Made by a program: the position numbers and the translations under genes
The notes under the pieces: generated by a model
What the model was told of the DNA's origin: nothing
What the model saw: only the letters and a program-made list of their open reading frames with translations
The model's database searches: none
DNA from: Streptomyces sp. Edi2
GTDB taxonomy: Bacteria > Actinomycetota > Actinomycetes > Streptomycetales > Streptomycetaceae
DNA length: 64,000 bases
Assembly: GCF_040253635.1 (NCBI RefSeq)
Contig: NZ_JBEJGX010000003.1
Location: forward strand, 4,923,501-4,987,500
Direction of reading: 5' to 3'
Shown here: piece by piece, positions 1 to 7,905 of the stretch
Numbering within the stretch: position 1 is the first letter of the stretch
How the letters are laid out: the number at the start of each line of letters is the position of its first letter

Positions 1-1525
1 GGTCGGCGCCGCGGGCGCGGGCGGCGAGGTCGTGGTCGGACAAGCCGACCAGCTCGGGCGACACGCCTGGTAGGTGGGCGGCGCGGTCGCGCCGGTCCAA
101 CTCCGCCATGACTCGCAGTGCGTCGCCGTCGTCGAGGTGCTGGTAAGCGCGCGCGAGTTCGCCGTCGCTGAACTGCGTCAGATCGTCCGCGAGGGTGCCG
201 CGGGACGCGATGCGGCCGAGCAGGTCGTCGAGGTCGCGTCGATCGGCCTCGACCTCGATGCGGTTGCGGGCGCGGTCGTCGAGCAGGCCGGAACCTTCGG
301 CGGCGGCGAGCTGGTCGTCGCCCATCTCCCGTACGGTCTGCTCGTCGCCCGACCACACACGTGCGGCGTCGGCCTGCTCGGGCGTCGCCTCGCGGCGCTG
401 CTCGGGAAGGTTCGATGCGCCCGGCTGCTCGCGGTGCCGCAACCGACGTAGGTCCGGGTGCGCGGCGAGGTGGTCGCGCATGGCGCCTTGCCACTGGCGC
501 ACTCTGAGTCGTGCGGCGCGTGTCGCTTCGGGGGTGACGGCGGCGGCCTCGCGTCGCTTGTACTGCCTGATCTTGCGCTCGATCGCGCGCTGTCGCTGCC
601 CTGCTTCGTATCCGGCGGGGTCGCTCTGGGCGTCCTCGACGCGGGTAAGTCCTGGGGTATACGCGCTCACGCTGTGTCGGCAGTTGGGATGTTGCAGCCC
701 TGCGAGGCGCGCCTCGTCGAGGTTGCCGGCGACGCGCACGGGGATCATGCGGCCGTCGTCGATGGCGTGCTCCACCTCGACCGTGCGCTCGCCGGTCGGC
801 CCGTCAATGGTCAGTACGCGGCCCTCCCACGGGCGGCACAGCGGGCATTCGCGCGGGGAGTCGGACACGATGACCAGCTCGATACCGGCGTCGGACAGGG
901 TGCGCATGTGCGCTTCGGTCGCGGCGCGGGCGACGGATGTCCGTACGGCCATTTCGGCGTACGAGGTGAGTTGCCAACGGCGGCCGGCCTTGTCGACGAA
1001 CGCGCGTATGCCGGCGTCGGCGAACCTCCGCATGGCGTCCTGCGTGGCTTGCCTGCGGGTGCCGGTGCCCAGTAGAGGCGTGGCGGTGACCTCGGCGACG
1101 ACCGCCCGGAAGATGTCGAGGACGGCCCGCAGAATCGAGCGGTGCGTCGAGGTGACGCGGTCGACGGTTTCCTGTGCGAGGCGGTCGACGGCCTGTGCGT
1201 TGGGCGTCACGTCGTCGACCAGGGCGCGCGCCTGATCGGACAGGGCGCCGATTTCGGCGACCGCGGCCCGGTGCCCTTCGTTGTATGCCTCGGCCACCAC
1301 ATCGAAAACTTCGAGGGTTACGGCCTTGCCCAACTCGTCGACGATGCCCTGTGAGGCTCGGCGTAGCTGCTGGATGGCGGCGAGCTTGCGCTCGGCCCAC
1401 CCCGGGGCATCGAGACCGTCGGCGAACTGGCGAGCGATGATGCCAAGTAGGCGTTCCTCGGCCGCGGCGTACAGGTCGCGGGTGCGATCGGCGAGCGGTT
1501 CAACCATGCCCGGATCGATTGGCAC
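1..1525 (-). CDS. Phage minor capsid protein (partial, C-terminus beyond window)
   Basis: This frame is open from a GTG at 1525 to the window edge, about 508 residues. The start is set by a strong ribosome binding site (GGGAGGGGG) a few bases upstream, and the product begins VPIDPGMVEPLADRT. The middle contains the block ECPLCRPWEG followed by HPNCRHSVSAYTPG, a Cys/His signature of phage minor capsid (minor head) proteins. It lies downstream of the portal gene, the usual place for a head-morphogenesis protein that binds the portal vertex. The remainder is helical and Arg/Glu/Asp rich. Family identity is recognised from the motif and the context; the C-terminal end cannot be seen. Confidence 0.8.
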   Translation of the reverse strand, partial: MPIDPGMVEPLADRTRDLYAAAEERLLGIIARQFADGLDAPGWAERKLAAIQQLRRASQGIVDELGKAVTLEVFDVVAEAYNEGHRAAVAEIGALSDQARALVDDVTPNAQAVDRLAQETVDRVTSTHRSILRAVLDIFRAVVAEVTATPLLGTGTRRQATQDAMRRFADAGIRAFVDKAGRRWQLTSYAEMAVRTSVARAATEAHMRTLSDAGIELVIVSDSPRECPLCRPWEGRVLTIDGPTGERTVEVEHAIDDGRMIPVRVAGNLDEARLAGLQHPNCRHSVSAYTPGLTRVEDAQSDPAGYEAGQRQRAIERKIRQYKRREAAAVTPEATRAARLRVRQWQGAMRDHLAAHPDLRRLRHREQPGASNLPEQRREATPEQADAARVWSGDEQTVREMGDDQLAAAEGSGLLDDRARNRIEVEADRRDLDDLLGRIASRGTLADDLTQFSDGELARAYQHLDDGDALRVMAELDRRDRAAHLPGVSPELVGLSDHDLAARARGAD

Positions 1526-1704
1526 GTTCCCCCTCCCCGAAATATGCCTCGCGCCGCATACTTCAATACCCGACGTGCCCGTATTTTCCCGGAGGCGGCT
1601 AACGAAGAATAATTTTCACCTGGCCCCCCTTGAGGGAAGGAGATGTTCTGTGTGACCGTGAGATAGCTGGTTGGTGATCTTGGTGGAAGGCTGGGAGACA
1701 AGAC

Positions 1705-1932
1705 ATGAGGAATTCTTCGAATCGCGGAAAGTCGCGCAAGCATCGTTCCTGGTGGACGCGCGTCAAGCTGGTGGCGCCTGGGATAGCAATTTGCTGCGGG
1801 CTAACGACCGGGTTATTCACTGTCGATCGGGCATGTGCCGCCCCTGTTCACTCAATCCAGCTCGCGCAGTCACTCTGTGATCGGTTCGACTTCGCCCCGA
1901 TACCGGTCGTTCCGCCCGCCACTCCTAAGTGA
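1705..1932 (+). CDS. Small predicted secreted peptide, prophage cargo
   Basis: A 75-residue frame opposite in strand to the head genes. It starts at an ATG with GGGAG seven bases upstream. The N-terminus has many Arg/Lys residues (RGKSRKHRSWW), then a hydrophobic stretch (VAPGIAICCGLTTGLF), then an AxA-like site (RACAAP), the layout of a Sec signal peptide. The predicted mature part is only about 35 residues, Pro rich at the end, with one Cys. The surrounding 450 bases look less GC rich than the flanking genes, as expected for acquired cargo. No family is recognised. It could be a lysogenic-conversion or exclusion peptide, or a chance frame. Confidence 0.45.
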   Translation: MRNSSNRGKSRKHRSWWTRVKLVAPGIAICCGLTTGLFTVDRACAAPVHSIQLAQSLCDRFDFAPIPVVPPATPK

Positions 1933-1980
1933 AGGTGAGGAATTACCGCGGTTGCATATATGCGGCACGCGAGACGGAAA

Positions 1981-3462
1981 TTACCCATTCATAGGAAACG
2001 TGCCTACTGGGTCGGGCGCGGCTGCTCCGGTCTCGGCGAGGATCGCCGCTACCTCGGCCTGTACCGCGGTGTCGTCCCAATCGGGATGAACAATCTTGAC
2101 CTTCGTCGCGGTACTGACAGCGCCGGCGCGGGCGAGCAGGTCGAGCGTGGTCGCGGTGGCCTGCTCGGATTCCGCGACCCCGTCGCCGAACTCGACGCGC
2201 GGGCGCGCGGGCGTGATTCGCCTGCCGAACTGGGCGGCGTCAAGCTGCAACATCACATGCAGCATGTCGGCGACCCCATGTCGCCAGTACCCGGCCTTCT
2301 TCCGGCGGGTCACCATCGACCGTTGGTCGCGGCTGTCGACCTCGGTCGCGGTGACGGGCTGACCGTCGCCATCGAGGCCGAACGACTGCGGCGAGTATCC
2401 GGCGGCCTGTGCTGCTTGCCGAGTGATCGCCTCGGCCGTGGCGCGGTGCTCCTCGACCCTGATGTCGAACTGACTCAAGGTGATGCCGGCGCCTTCGTTG
2501 GGCGGCATCTTCAGGGAGTGCCATACCTCGCGGTCGTCGTCGAACGATGCCCCATTACCGGGGCCTTCGTTGCGTAGGTAGCCGTCCGGGACGATCAGGC
2601 GGGCGCGGGCGAGGCGGATGTCGCGCATCCAACTCGACCACGTCTCGTCGAGCGCGTCGAACAGGTCACGAATCGGGGCGTCGTAATCGCTGCGCCCAAT
2701 CTCCGAACCGCGGTGCAACCTGTTCGGCAGCATGTTGGGGATGTAAGCGGCGGTGAGGTCGCGTATCCCGGTGGGAATGCTGACCCCGTCGTCGCTGAGG
2801 GAGTCGGCGAGGTCGGCCGTTTCGGGGTGCTCGGCGAGCGGGACGGCGCGGCCGACGTTGTCGACGGTGCCCTCGTACAGGGCGTGCAGGATGCGCCCCG
2901 ATTCGTGGCGCTCGATGTGGCGCCATACGGTCGCCTCGGCGCTGCCTGGGAGTTCACGCCAGAAGTTGACGGCGCGCAGCATCCCGAACCGGAACTCGGG
3001 CAACGCTCCGTCCGGCTGCATGACGGTCAACAGGGGCCGATCGACCAGCTCTCGATCCCACGTGGCACGTAGGAAGACCCCGGACAGGGCGGCGGCCTGT
3101 TCGGCGGCGCCGAGAAACGTCTGTTGTGCGCGGCCCTCGTCGAGCAGCTGTTCCAGGCGGGCCTGTGTCGCGGTGTCCTCGACGGTGATCGCTGGCATGT
3201 CCGCGAACAGCAGATCGGCACTCGTCGACGCGATGTCGCCGGCGAGTGGGACATGTAGCCGGTTGTCGCGCCGGTCGACTTGGTACTCGACCGAGGTGCG
3301 CCCCCACAGGCGGCGACGCTCGGTGGGGCGCGACGCATTGGCGTATACGCAGATGAGGCGGCGAGGGTCGCCGCTGTACCACGCGTCGTTGACGCGCATC
3401 TCGTTGTAGTACGGAGCCCACTGCGGCGGGGGCCACGGGGCGCCAATGTCGGGCAGGGGCAT
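1981..3462 (-). CDS. Phage portal protein
   Basis: The 493-residue product should form the dodecameric portal ring through which DNA enters the head. The ATG at 3462 is chosen because GGAGGTCCC lies directly before it; the frame stays open further upstream but that extension overlaps the start of the opposite-strand gene at 3511. The start reads MPLPDIGAPWPPPQW. The C-terminal half has portal-like features: a long helical stretch (EEHRATAEAITRQAAQAAG) and the SPQSFGLDG...TATEVDSR region common to SPP1-type portal proteins. It lies between TerL upstream and the minor capsid gene downstream, the canonical order. Confidence 0.8.
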   Translation of the reverse strand: MPLPDIGAPWPPPQWAPYYNEMRVNDAWYSGDPRRLICVYANASRPTERRRLWGRTSVEYQVDRRDNRLHVPLAGDIASTSADLLFADMPAITVEDTATQARLEQLLDEGRAQQTFLGAAEQAAALSGVFLRATWDRELVDRPLLTVMQPDGALPEFRFGMLRAVNFWRELPGSAEATVWRHIERHESGRILHALYEGTVDNVGRAVPLAEHPETADLADSLSDDGVSIPTGIRDLTAAYIPNMLPNRLHRGSEIGRSDYDAPIRDLFDALDETWSSWMRDIRLARARLIVPDGYLRNEGPGNGASFDDDREVWHSLKMPPNEGAGITLSQFDIRVEEHRATAEAITRQAAQAAGYSPQSFGLDGDGQPVTATEVDSRDQRSMVTRRKKAGYWRHGVADMLHVMLQLDAAQFGRRITPARPRVEFGDGVAESEQATATTLDLLARAGAVSTATKVKIVHPDWDDTAVQAEVAAILAETGAAAPDPVGTFPMNG

Positions 3463-3510
3463 GGGACCTCCAATGGCGATCTTTCGAGTCCCTGGCGTAT
3501 CTTCCGACGC

Positions 3511-3960
3511 ATGGGTGAACAGCCGTATACACGCAATGAGTTGAGCGGCAGTGTTGAGGGGCACGTAGTGCAGGCGGGGGCCGTCCACGGTGACGTGGTC
3601 TTCCACTCGCCCGCACAGGGCCCGACTCCGAAGTACGTAGAGACTTTCGAGCGCTTGGCGGCCAGGACTGAAGCCCAGATGCGTGCTGAGGACGTGGCGG
3701 CGGCAGCAGCGGCGGACGCAAGGTCCAAGCGGCTAAGGAAGGTGCTGCGACGGAAAAGGGTCTTCTTTTGGTTGCTCTGGTCGTGCATCGCCTTTGGGGC
3801 AGCATGGGTGAAACTGGGGCAGGGCCAGGAGCACGGGAAAGCAACAATCGAAACGGTCTTCATCGGCTTTATCGTCACACTGCTCATGCTTCTGGGCTAT
3901 GCGGGCGCTAAATACGAAATCCAATACGGCCGCCCATACCCGTGGGGCTCGCGTCGCTGA
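3511..3960 (+). CDS. Two-helix membrane protein with RHIM-like amyloid motif
   Basis: A 149-residue protein on the plus strand, wedged between portal and TerL genes that face the other way. Residues 9-32 contain NELSGSVEGHVVQAG then AVHGDVVFH. This matches the N-xx-SG-xxxG-VVQAG-xxxG pattern seen at the N-termini of many Streptomyces signalling proteins and resembling bacterial amyloid signalling (RHIM-like) motifs. A charged helical linker (45-82) leads to two hydrophobic segments, about 84-102 and 113-133. A TATCTT box seven bases before the ATG suggests a leaderless transcript. Known: such motifs template amyloid assembly between partner proteins. Inferred: a membrane effector expressed from the lysogen, for example abortive infection or exclusion. 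No enzymatic domain is visible. Confidence 0.7.
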   Translation: MGEQPYTRNELSGSVEGHVVQAGAVHGDVVFHSPAQGPTPKYVETFERLAARTEAQMRAEDVAAAAAADARSKRLRKVLRRKRVFFWLLWSCIAFGAAWVKLGQGQEHGKATIETVFIGFIVTLLMLLGYAGAKYEIQYGRPYPWGSRR

Positions 3961-3980
3961 GAGCCTGTGATTGCAGCCCG

Positions 3981-5255
3981 TCATGTCTGAACGTGGTGGG
4001 TGTTTCGACGCCATTCGTGCGCGGTGGAGTGCACGACGTAGCGCAGTGCGTCGGCACTGTGGTCGTCGACCTTCAGTGGGGCGTCCTCGCCGCGCTCGGT
4101 GGCCTTCGAGTCCCAGCTGTAACCGGGCAGTTCGTCGAGCAGGCCGACGCACGACTCATGTACGAGCAGGCGGTCGGCGGCGAGCAGCGCGGCCACAGAC
4201 CGGATGCCGTCGGCGACCTCGTTCGAGGCGCGGGCGATGCCCGGGTATCCGTCGGCCCACAGTTGTGTACTGAACGACGCGGCCGAGGGGTCCACGAATG
4301 TCCACTCGGGCGCGATGCCCGGCGGGGTGTCGGGGCCGGCGGCCGGGTGGCGCCAGTTGGCGAGCCACTTCCGTAGGGCGGCGCTGTACTGGGCGTCGGT
4401 CATGCTGCGGTGCGTGGCGCGGGAGTCGTGGCGCCACTCTGAGCACACGTACAGGCGGCCGTCGACGCCCTCGCCGAGTAGCAGTGCGGCAAACGGGTTG
4501 GTCGTGCCGTAGTCCAGCCCCACCCAGTAGCGGCATATCTCGGGCAGGGTGTCGATGACGTGCCGTGCCTCGTCCCACATGTCATAGATGGCGCCCTCGG
4601 CGACGCACCACGCGCCGTCGATCATGCGTCGGCGCCACAGCCCGACGTACTCGGCGGCGAGGTCGGCGACGTACTCGGGCGACAGGCTCGGGTTATCGGA
4701 CAGCTTGAAGTGCCACGACCTGAGATTCAGCTCGCCCGCGCGGTCGAGATACGTCGTCTTGAGCCAGTGCCGCGGGCTGTCCGGGTTCGTCGTCGCGTAC
4801 AGGCGCGCGCCGGGAACACTGAGGCGGGCGAGTAGCTGAGTCCAAAAGCCCTCGGGTACGAGGGTTGCCTCGTCGACGTACGCGAGTTGCGCGGTGAGGC
4901 CCCGTAGGCGGCCCTCGGCGCGGGTGTCCGCGGCGCCGATCAGGTGGACGGTGCGGCCAAGGATCGTGGCCGTGGTCGCGCCGCGGGTGTGCTGCACATG
5001 CCGGGCGAGGGGACCGAACAGGGCGGCGTCTTGCAGGGGTTCAAGGCAATTGCGTTCGATCGTTTGCAGGCTGCGCCCACAGATCACGATCAGTCCGGAC
5101 GGGCCCGCGTTGGCAACGGCGATGACGAGCGCCAACAATGAGGCGATCGTCTTGCCGGACCGAACGGACCCGTGCCAAACGTTGATACGGGCCGTAGCGC
5201 GGCCGATGCTGCGCAACTGCTTACGAGACAGGGGCAGACGGTCGAGGTCGAGCAA
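3981..5255 (-). CDS. Phage terminase large subunit
   Basis: The motor and nuclease that packages phage DNA into proheads. The 424-residue protein has a Walker A (HGSVRSGKT, near residue 29), a Walker B (LAYVDEAT), and a C-terminal RNase H-like nuclease with VGLDYGTTNPFA, WTFVDPSAAS and a late VDDHSADALRY acidic motif. The start is TTG at 5255, three bases after the TerS stop, so the two are translationally coupled. Length and motif order match phage TerL proteins. Confidence 0.9.
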   Translation of the reverse strand: MLDLDRLPLSRKQLRSIGRATARINVWHGSVRSGKTIASLLALVIAVANAGPSGLIVICGRSLQTIERNCLEPLQDAALFGPLARHVQHTRGATTATILGRTVHLIGAADTRAEGRLRGLTAQLAYVDEATLVPEGFWTQLLARLSVPGARLYATTNPDSPRHWLKTTYLDRAGELNLRSWHFKLSDNPSLSPEYVADLAAEYVGLWRRRMIDGAWCVAEGAIYDMWDEARHVIDTLPEICRYWVGLDYGTTNPFAALLLGEGVDGRLYVCSEWRHDSRATHRSMTDAQYSAALRKWLANWRHPAAGPDTPPGIAPEWTFVDPSAASFSTQLWADGYPGIARASNEVADGIRSVAALLAADRLLVHESCVGLLDELPGYSWDSKATERGEDAPLKVDDHSADALRYVVHSTAHEWRRNTHHVQT

Positions 5256-5258
5256 CGC

Positions 5259-5777
5259 TCACCCCCCGTCGGCGCCCCCGTCGTCGGTGTCGTCGGCGGC
5301 GGCCTGCGTCAGTGCCTCGCCGAGGGCGCCGAGCATCGAACGGACCTGGGCGGCGTCCTCGCCGCCCTCGGCCGGCGAGAGCTTGAGTGACTTCTCGATT
5401 GCTGTGCCGGCCGCGGCGAGGATTTGCCGTTGATCGCCGAACGTGGGTCGGTCGAGGCGGGTCTTAGACCAAACGTTGTCCTTGCCGCCGAACGCCCCGA
5501 CGGTGCACGGCTCCCAGAGCTGCGCCCGCAAGTGCTCGGCGTCGGTGTGCAGCTGCTCGGCGAGCAGGGCGCGGCGGCCGGCGAGGTCGATGCGGCGCGC
5601 CTCGGTGGCGGCGACGACCTCGGGGCCACGCTCGAAAGTGAGACCGAGGGCGGCGGCGATCTTCGACACGGTCGAGGGCGAGCGGTTGATCGCTCGCGCG
5701 ATGTCGTTCCGGGACCTCCCCGCGGTGTGCAGCCGGTGGACCTGCTCACGGTCGCGGTCGTCGATGGGGCGGGCCAT
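5259..5777 (-). CDS. Phage terminase small subunit (HTH protein)
   Basis: This 172-residue protein begins with a helix-turn-helix (RSRNDIARAINRSPSTVSK, residues about 21-39) of the resolvase-like type used by TerS to bind the packaging site, followed by an oligomerisation region and an acidic tail (AAADDTDDGGADGG). The ATG at 5777 has a good ribosome binding site (GAGGTGAG). It is immediately upstream of TerL. Identity rests on position and the HTH; the sequence family is not otherwise distinctive. Confidence 0.7.
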   Translation of the reverse strand: MARPIDDRDREQVHRLHTAGRSRNDIARAINRSPSTVSKIAAALGLTFERGPEVVAATEARRIDLAGRRALLAEQLHTDAEHLRAQLWEPCTVGAFGGKDNVWSKTRLDRPTFGDQRQILAAAGTAIEKSLKLSPAEGGEDAAQVRSMLGALGEALTQAAADDTDDGGADGG

Positions 5778-5843
5778 GTCTCACCTCGATCACGATCCAC
5801 TCTGCGACACCTGGCCAGGGGGCATGACCGTCAACATGGCGGG

Positions 5844-6434
5844 GTGGAAGTTGCAAAGCTGGTCTTGAAGTACATAGAGGCGCTGGTCTGGCCTCTCGTG
5901 ACGGTCGTTCTCGTGTGGGCCTTGCGCGGCCATATTCAAGGGGCTTTGGCGCGCATGACGAGACTCGAAACCCCAGCGGGGGCAGTCGAGTTCGCAACGA
6001 ATGCTCGCGAGATGCGGCAAGAGGCGGAAGGACTAGCTCAGGGGGAGGCCACGTCGAGGCAAGAGCCGCGCCCGACGGAGGATGACGGCCCGAGGTTCGG
6101 TGCCTTTCAAGAGGCGTGGGACGTAGCCACGGCCTCACCCATTGGGGCAGTCATCTCGGCTTGGCTTGTGCTGGAAGAGATTTGCCGGGAGACGCTTCAG
6201 CAGAAGAACGCCATGCCCGAGAGCAGATATAAGAATGGTGCCCCTCCCCTGCCCACTGAGCTGATTCGTGCGCTGGAAAGCATTGGCCTCTCGCCGCGCG
6301 GTGTCTCGCTCTTTCACGACCTGCGGCATCTGAGGAATGCATCGGTGCATGGCGATGTGGTGACCCCGGCGGCGGCGCGTGACTTCGTAGAGACCTGTCG
6401 ATTCGTGGGTCGCGAGGTCTATGGGCTGCGCTAA
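5844..6434 (+). CDS. Membrane-anchored HEPN/DUF4145-like protein
   Basis: A plus-strand gene opposite the terminase operon. With the GTG at 5844 it encodes 196 residues; the frame is open upstream, so the start is uncertain. Residues about 10-27 (YIEALVWPLVTVVLVWAL) form one membrane segment. After a charged linker comes a helical C-terminal domain with SLFHDLRHLRNASVHGD. RNASVH (164-169) is an R-x4-H motif as in HEPN ribonucleases, and the LRHLRNxxxH context is typical of DUF4145-type HEPN proteins. Known: HEPN domains act as RNases in toxin-antitoxin and abortive-infection systems, though DUF4145 members are not all shown active. Inferred: lysogen-expressed defence or exclusion protein. A strong hairpin follows the stop. 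Confidence 0.6.
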   Translation: MEVAKLVLKYIEALVWPLVTVVLVWALRGHIQGALARMTRLETPAGAVEFATNAREMRQEAEGLAQGEATSRQEPRPTEDDGPRFGAFQEAWDVATASPIGAVISAWLVLEEICRETLQQKNAMPESRYKNGAPPLPTELIRALESIGLSPRGVSLFHDLRHLRNASVHGDVVTPAAARDFVETCRFVGREVYGLR

Positions 6435-6481
6435 ACACCATCGCCTCGGGTGTGATCGCTGGTCACCTCTCGGCGACATAT

Positions 6482-6518
6482 GAACGCCCCGCCGCACGGG
6501 GGGAGCGGTGGGGCGTTC
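6482..6518 (+). terminator. Hairpin terminator after HEPN-like gene
   Basis: Inverted repeat GAACGCCCCGCCGC / GCGGTGGGGCGTTC with one mismatch and a 9-base loop, 48 bases after the stop at 6434 and before the convergent gene ending at 6563. It probably works in both directions. Confidence 0.7.
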
Positions 6519-6562
6519 GAGGGGTCGGCGTCCGTTTCTGGGCACGCCGAAGACGGGGCCCA

Positions 6563-6826
6563 TTAGATCACGGAACGGTAACGGTTCGCAATGTGCATCC
6601 TGACGTGCGGGCGGCGGACTGCCAGCGTTCGGCGCGGTGTTGGCCGTCGGGTGATGTCGGCGTACAGGCTCGCGCGGGTGTCCTGCTCGGCGAGCTGTCC
6701 GCGTTCGCCTCCTGTCGACTCCCACAGGGTTGCGATGCGTGCGGCGGCAGCGCGGGCCGTGGCGAGGTCGTCGGCGGTGAAGTCAATGCGGACGATGCCG
6801 GGGCCCTGTGGCGCGGTGTCGGTCAT
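6563..6826 (-). CDS. Hypothetical phage protein, 87 aa
   Basis: Minus-strand frame with start MTDTAPQGPGIVRIDF at 6826 (an ATG at 6856 is also possible; neither has a strong ribosome binding site). The first half is acidic and helical, with ADDLATARAAAARIATLW then ESTGGERGQL; the C-terminal third is Arg rich (ITRRPTPRRTLAVRRPHVR), suggesting nucleic-acid contact. It lies beyond the hairpin at 6935, so it is the last gene of the early operon or separately transcribed. No family recognised. Confidence 0.45.
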   Translation of the reverse strand: MTDTAPQGPGIVRIDFTADDLATARAAAARIATLWESTGGERGQLAEQDTRASLYADITRRPTPRRTLAVRRPHVRMHIANRYRSVI

Positions 6827-6934
6827 GTCGTCGGGCACGCGCGCGCCGGCCGCCATGGTTCGCCAGACAGTGCGGATTCACGCGACCGGGTGTCGCGCAC
6901 GCCTGTACGACGGGCCCGTGTCCGGTTGGGTGGT

Positions 6935-6963
6935 GCGCCCCGCTGTGTCGTACAGCGGGGCGC
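6935..6963 (-). terminator. Perfect 12-bp hairpin after RHH-like gene
   Basis: GCGCCCCGCTGT / ACAGCGGGGCGC with a 5-base loop, seven bases beyond the stop of the gene at 6970. It is one of a series of GC-rich hairpins that separate genes of this operon. Confidence 0.6.
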
Positions 6964-6969
6964 GGTTCG

Positions 6970-7263
6970 TCATACGGCCTGGTAAACCTGTCGGACGGGC
7001 CGGTACGGCTCGATGTTCGCTGAGGTGATCACGGGCGCGATGCCGGTCGGGTAGTGCCCGCGGTTCCACGCTTCGTAGTACACGTTCGCGGCGATCAACA
7101 GGGCCTGTCGGACGGCGGCGGATGCGTCGCATCCGGTCTGCATGATCACGCGCAGATCGTCGTACATGCCGTCGTCGAGGATGCGCACGGACAGAGATCG
7201 CCCGGTGGCGGGTGGGAGGTTCGAAGGGGTCGGCGGCTGCTGGGTAGGGTTGGTGTCGGCCAT
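6970..7263 (-). CDS. Ribbon-helix-helix-like small protein
   Basis: A 97-residue protein. The ATG at 7263 is preferred because a GGGAGCAACCCCC leader, also found before two other genes of this operon, precedes it. After a Pro/Thr-rich N-terminus, SLSVRILDDGMYDDLRVIM and then DASAAVRQALLIAANVYYEAW fit a beta-strand plus two helices, the fold of Arc/MetJ-type DNA binders. It may regulate the early operon. Assignment is by predicted secondary-structure pattern only. Confidence 0.5.
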   Translation of the reverse strand: MADTNPTQQPPTPSNLPPATGRSLSVRILDDGMYDDLRVIMQTGCDASAAVRQALLIAANVYYEAWNRGHYPTGIAPVITSANIEPYRPVRQVYQAV

Positions 7264-7343
7264 GGTGGGGGTTGCTCCCATCGTGGTTAGTCGGGCCCGT
7301 ACGGCGGTGAGGTCGCCGGACCGGGCCCGCGCTGCTGTCTGGG

Positions 7344-7841
7344 CTACTGGGCGCCGCTCTCGGGGTCGGTCTGCCTCTGGCGCTCTTCGCGCAAGATGGT
7401 GTAAACGCGCGAGGTCGTGAGGCCGATCTCTTCGGCGATCCGCGGCACCTGCATGCGGTCGGCGGCGCGCACGACGATTCGGGGAGTCGCGGCGACGGCG
7501 GCCTCGGCCGCGACACGGAGTACGCGCGCGTCATTCAGCGTGAGGTCTTCGGCGAGGGTGTCGGTGAGCTGGTCGAGCATGCGGTCGCCTTCGGCCTGTT
7601 CGCCTTGCTCGGTGGCGCGGCGGGCGCGGGCGTAGCTCTTGGCCACCCATCGCAGGTAGTCGCGGCTGAGTGGGTCCTCGCCCTCTTCTGTGAGGTCTAC
7701 TTCGGGGCTGTCGCTGGCTGCGATGATCTCGGCGCGCCGGGTGCGCTCGTACCGCTCGAACTCCGCGAGGATGCTCGCCTTCAGCTGCTCAATGGCGCTC
7801 CCCTCCTCGTTGGGGCCGGTCGGCCGGTTACTGGTGCTCAT
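7344..7841 (-). CDS. HTH DNA-binding phage protein
   Basis: 165 residues: a Glu/Arg-rich helical N-terminal two thirds, then MQVPRIAEEIGLTTSRVYTIL near residues 129-149, a clear helix-turn-helix like those of sigma-70 region 4 or resolvase C-termini. The start at 7841 is MSTSNRPTGPNEEG. It lies between two hairpins (7871-7896 and an imperfect one near 7290-7330). Possible role as a late-gene activator or replication accessory; no specific family recognised. Confidence 0.55.
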   Translation of the reverse strand: MSTSNRPTGPNEEGSAIEQLKASILAEFERYERTRRAEIIAASDSPEVDLTEEGEDPLSRDYLRWVAKSYARARRATEQGEQAEGDRMLDQLTDTLAEDLTLNDARVLRVAAEAAVAATPRIVVRAADRMQVPRIAEEIGLTTSRVYTILREERQRQTDPESGAQ

Positions 7842-7870
7842 GCTGTGCAGCTCCTGTTAGGCGAGGACGG

Positions 7871-7896
7871 GGCCCGCCCTCGGTCGAGGGCGGGCC
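7871..7896 (-). terminator. Intergenic hairpin
   Basis: GGCCCGCCCTCG / CGAGGGCGGGCC with a 2-base loop, between the genes ending at 7906 and starting at 7841. A terminator, attenuator or processing hairpin are all possible. Confidence 0.5.
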
Positions 7897-7905
7897 GATC
7901 GGTGG

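Noticed and set aside
1318..1743. Minus-strand frame of 141 codons over the minor capsid start
   Set aside because: Different phase from the minor capsid protein, which has the better start, ribosome binding site and HPNCRHS motif.
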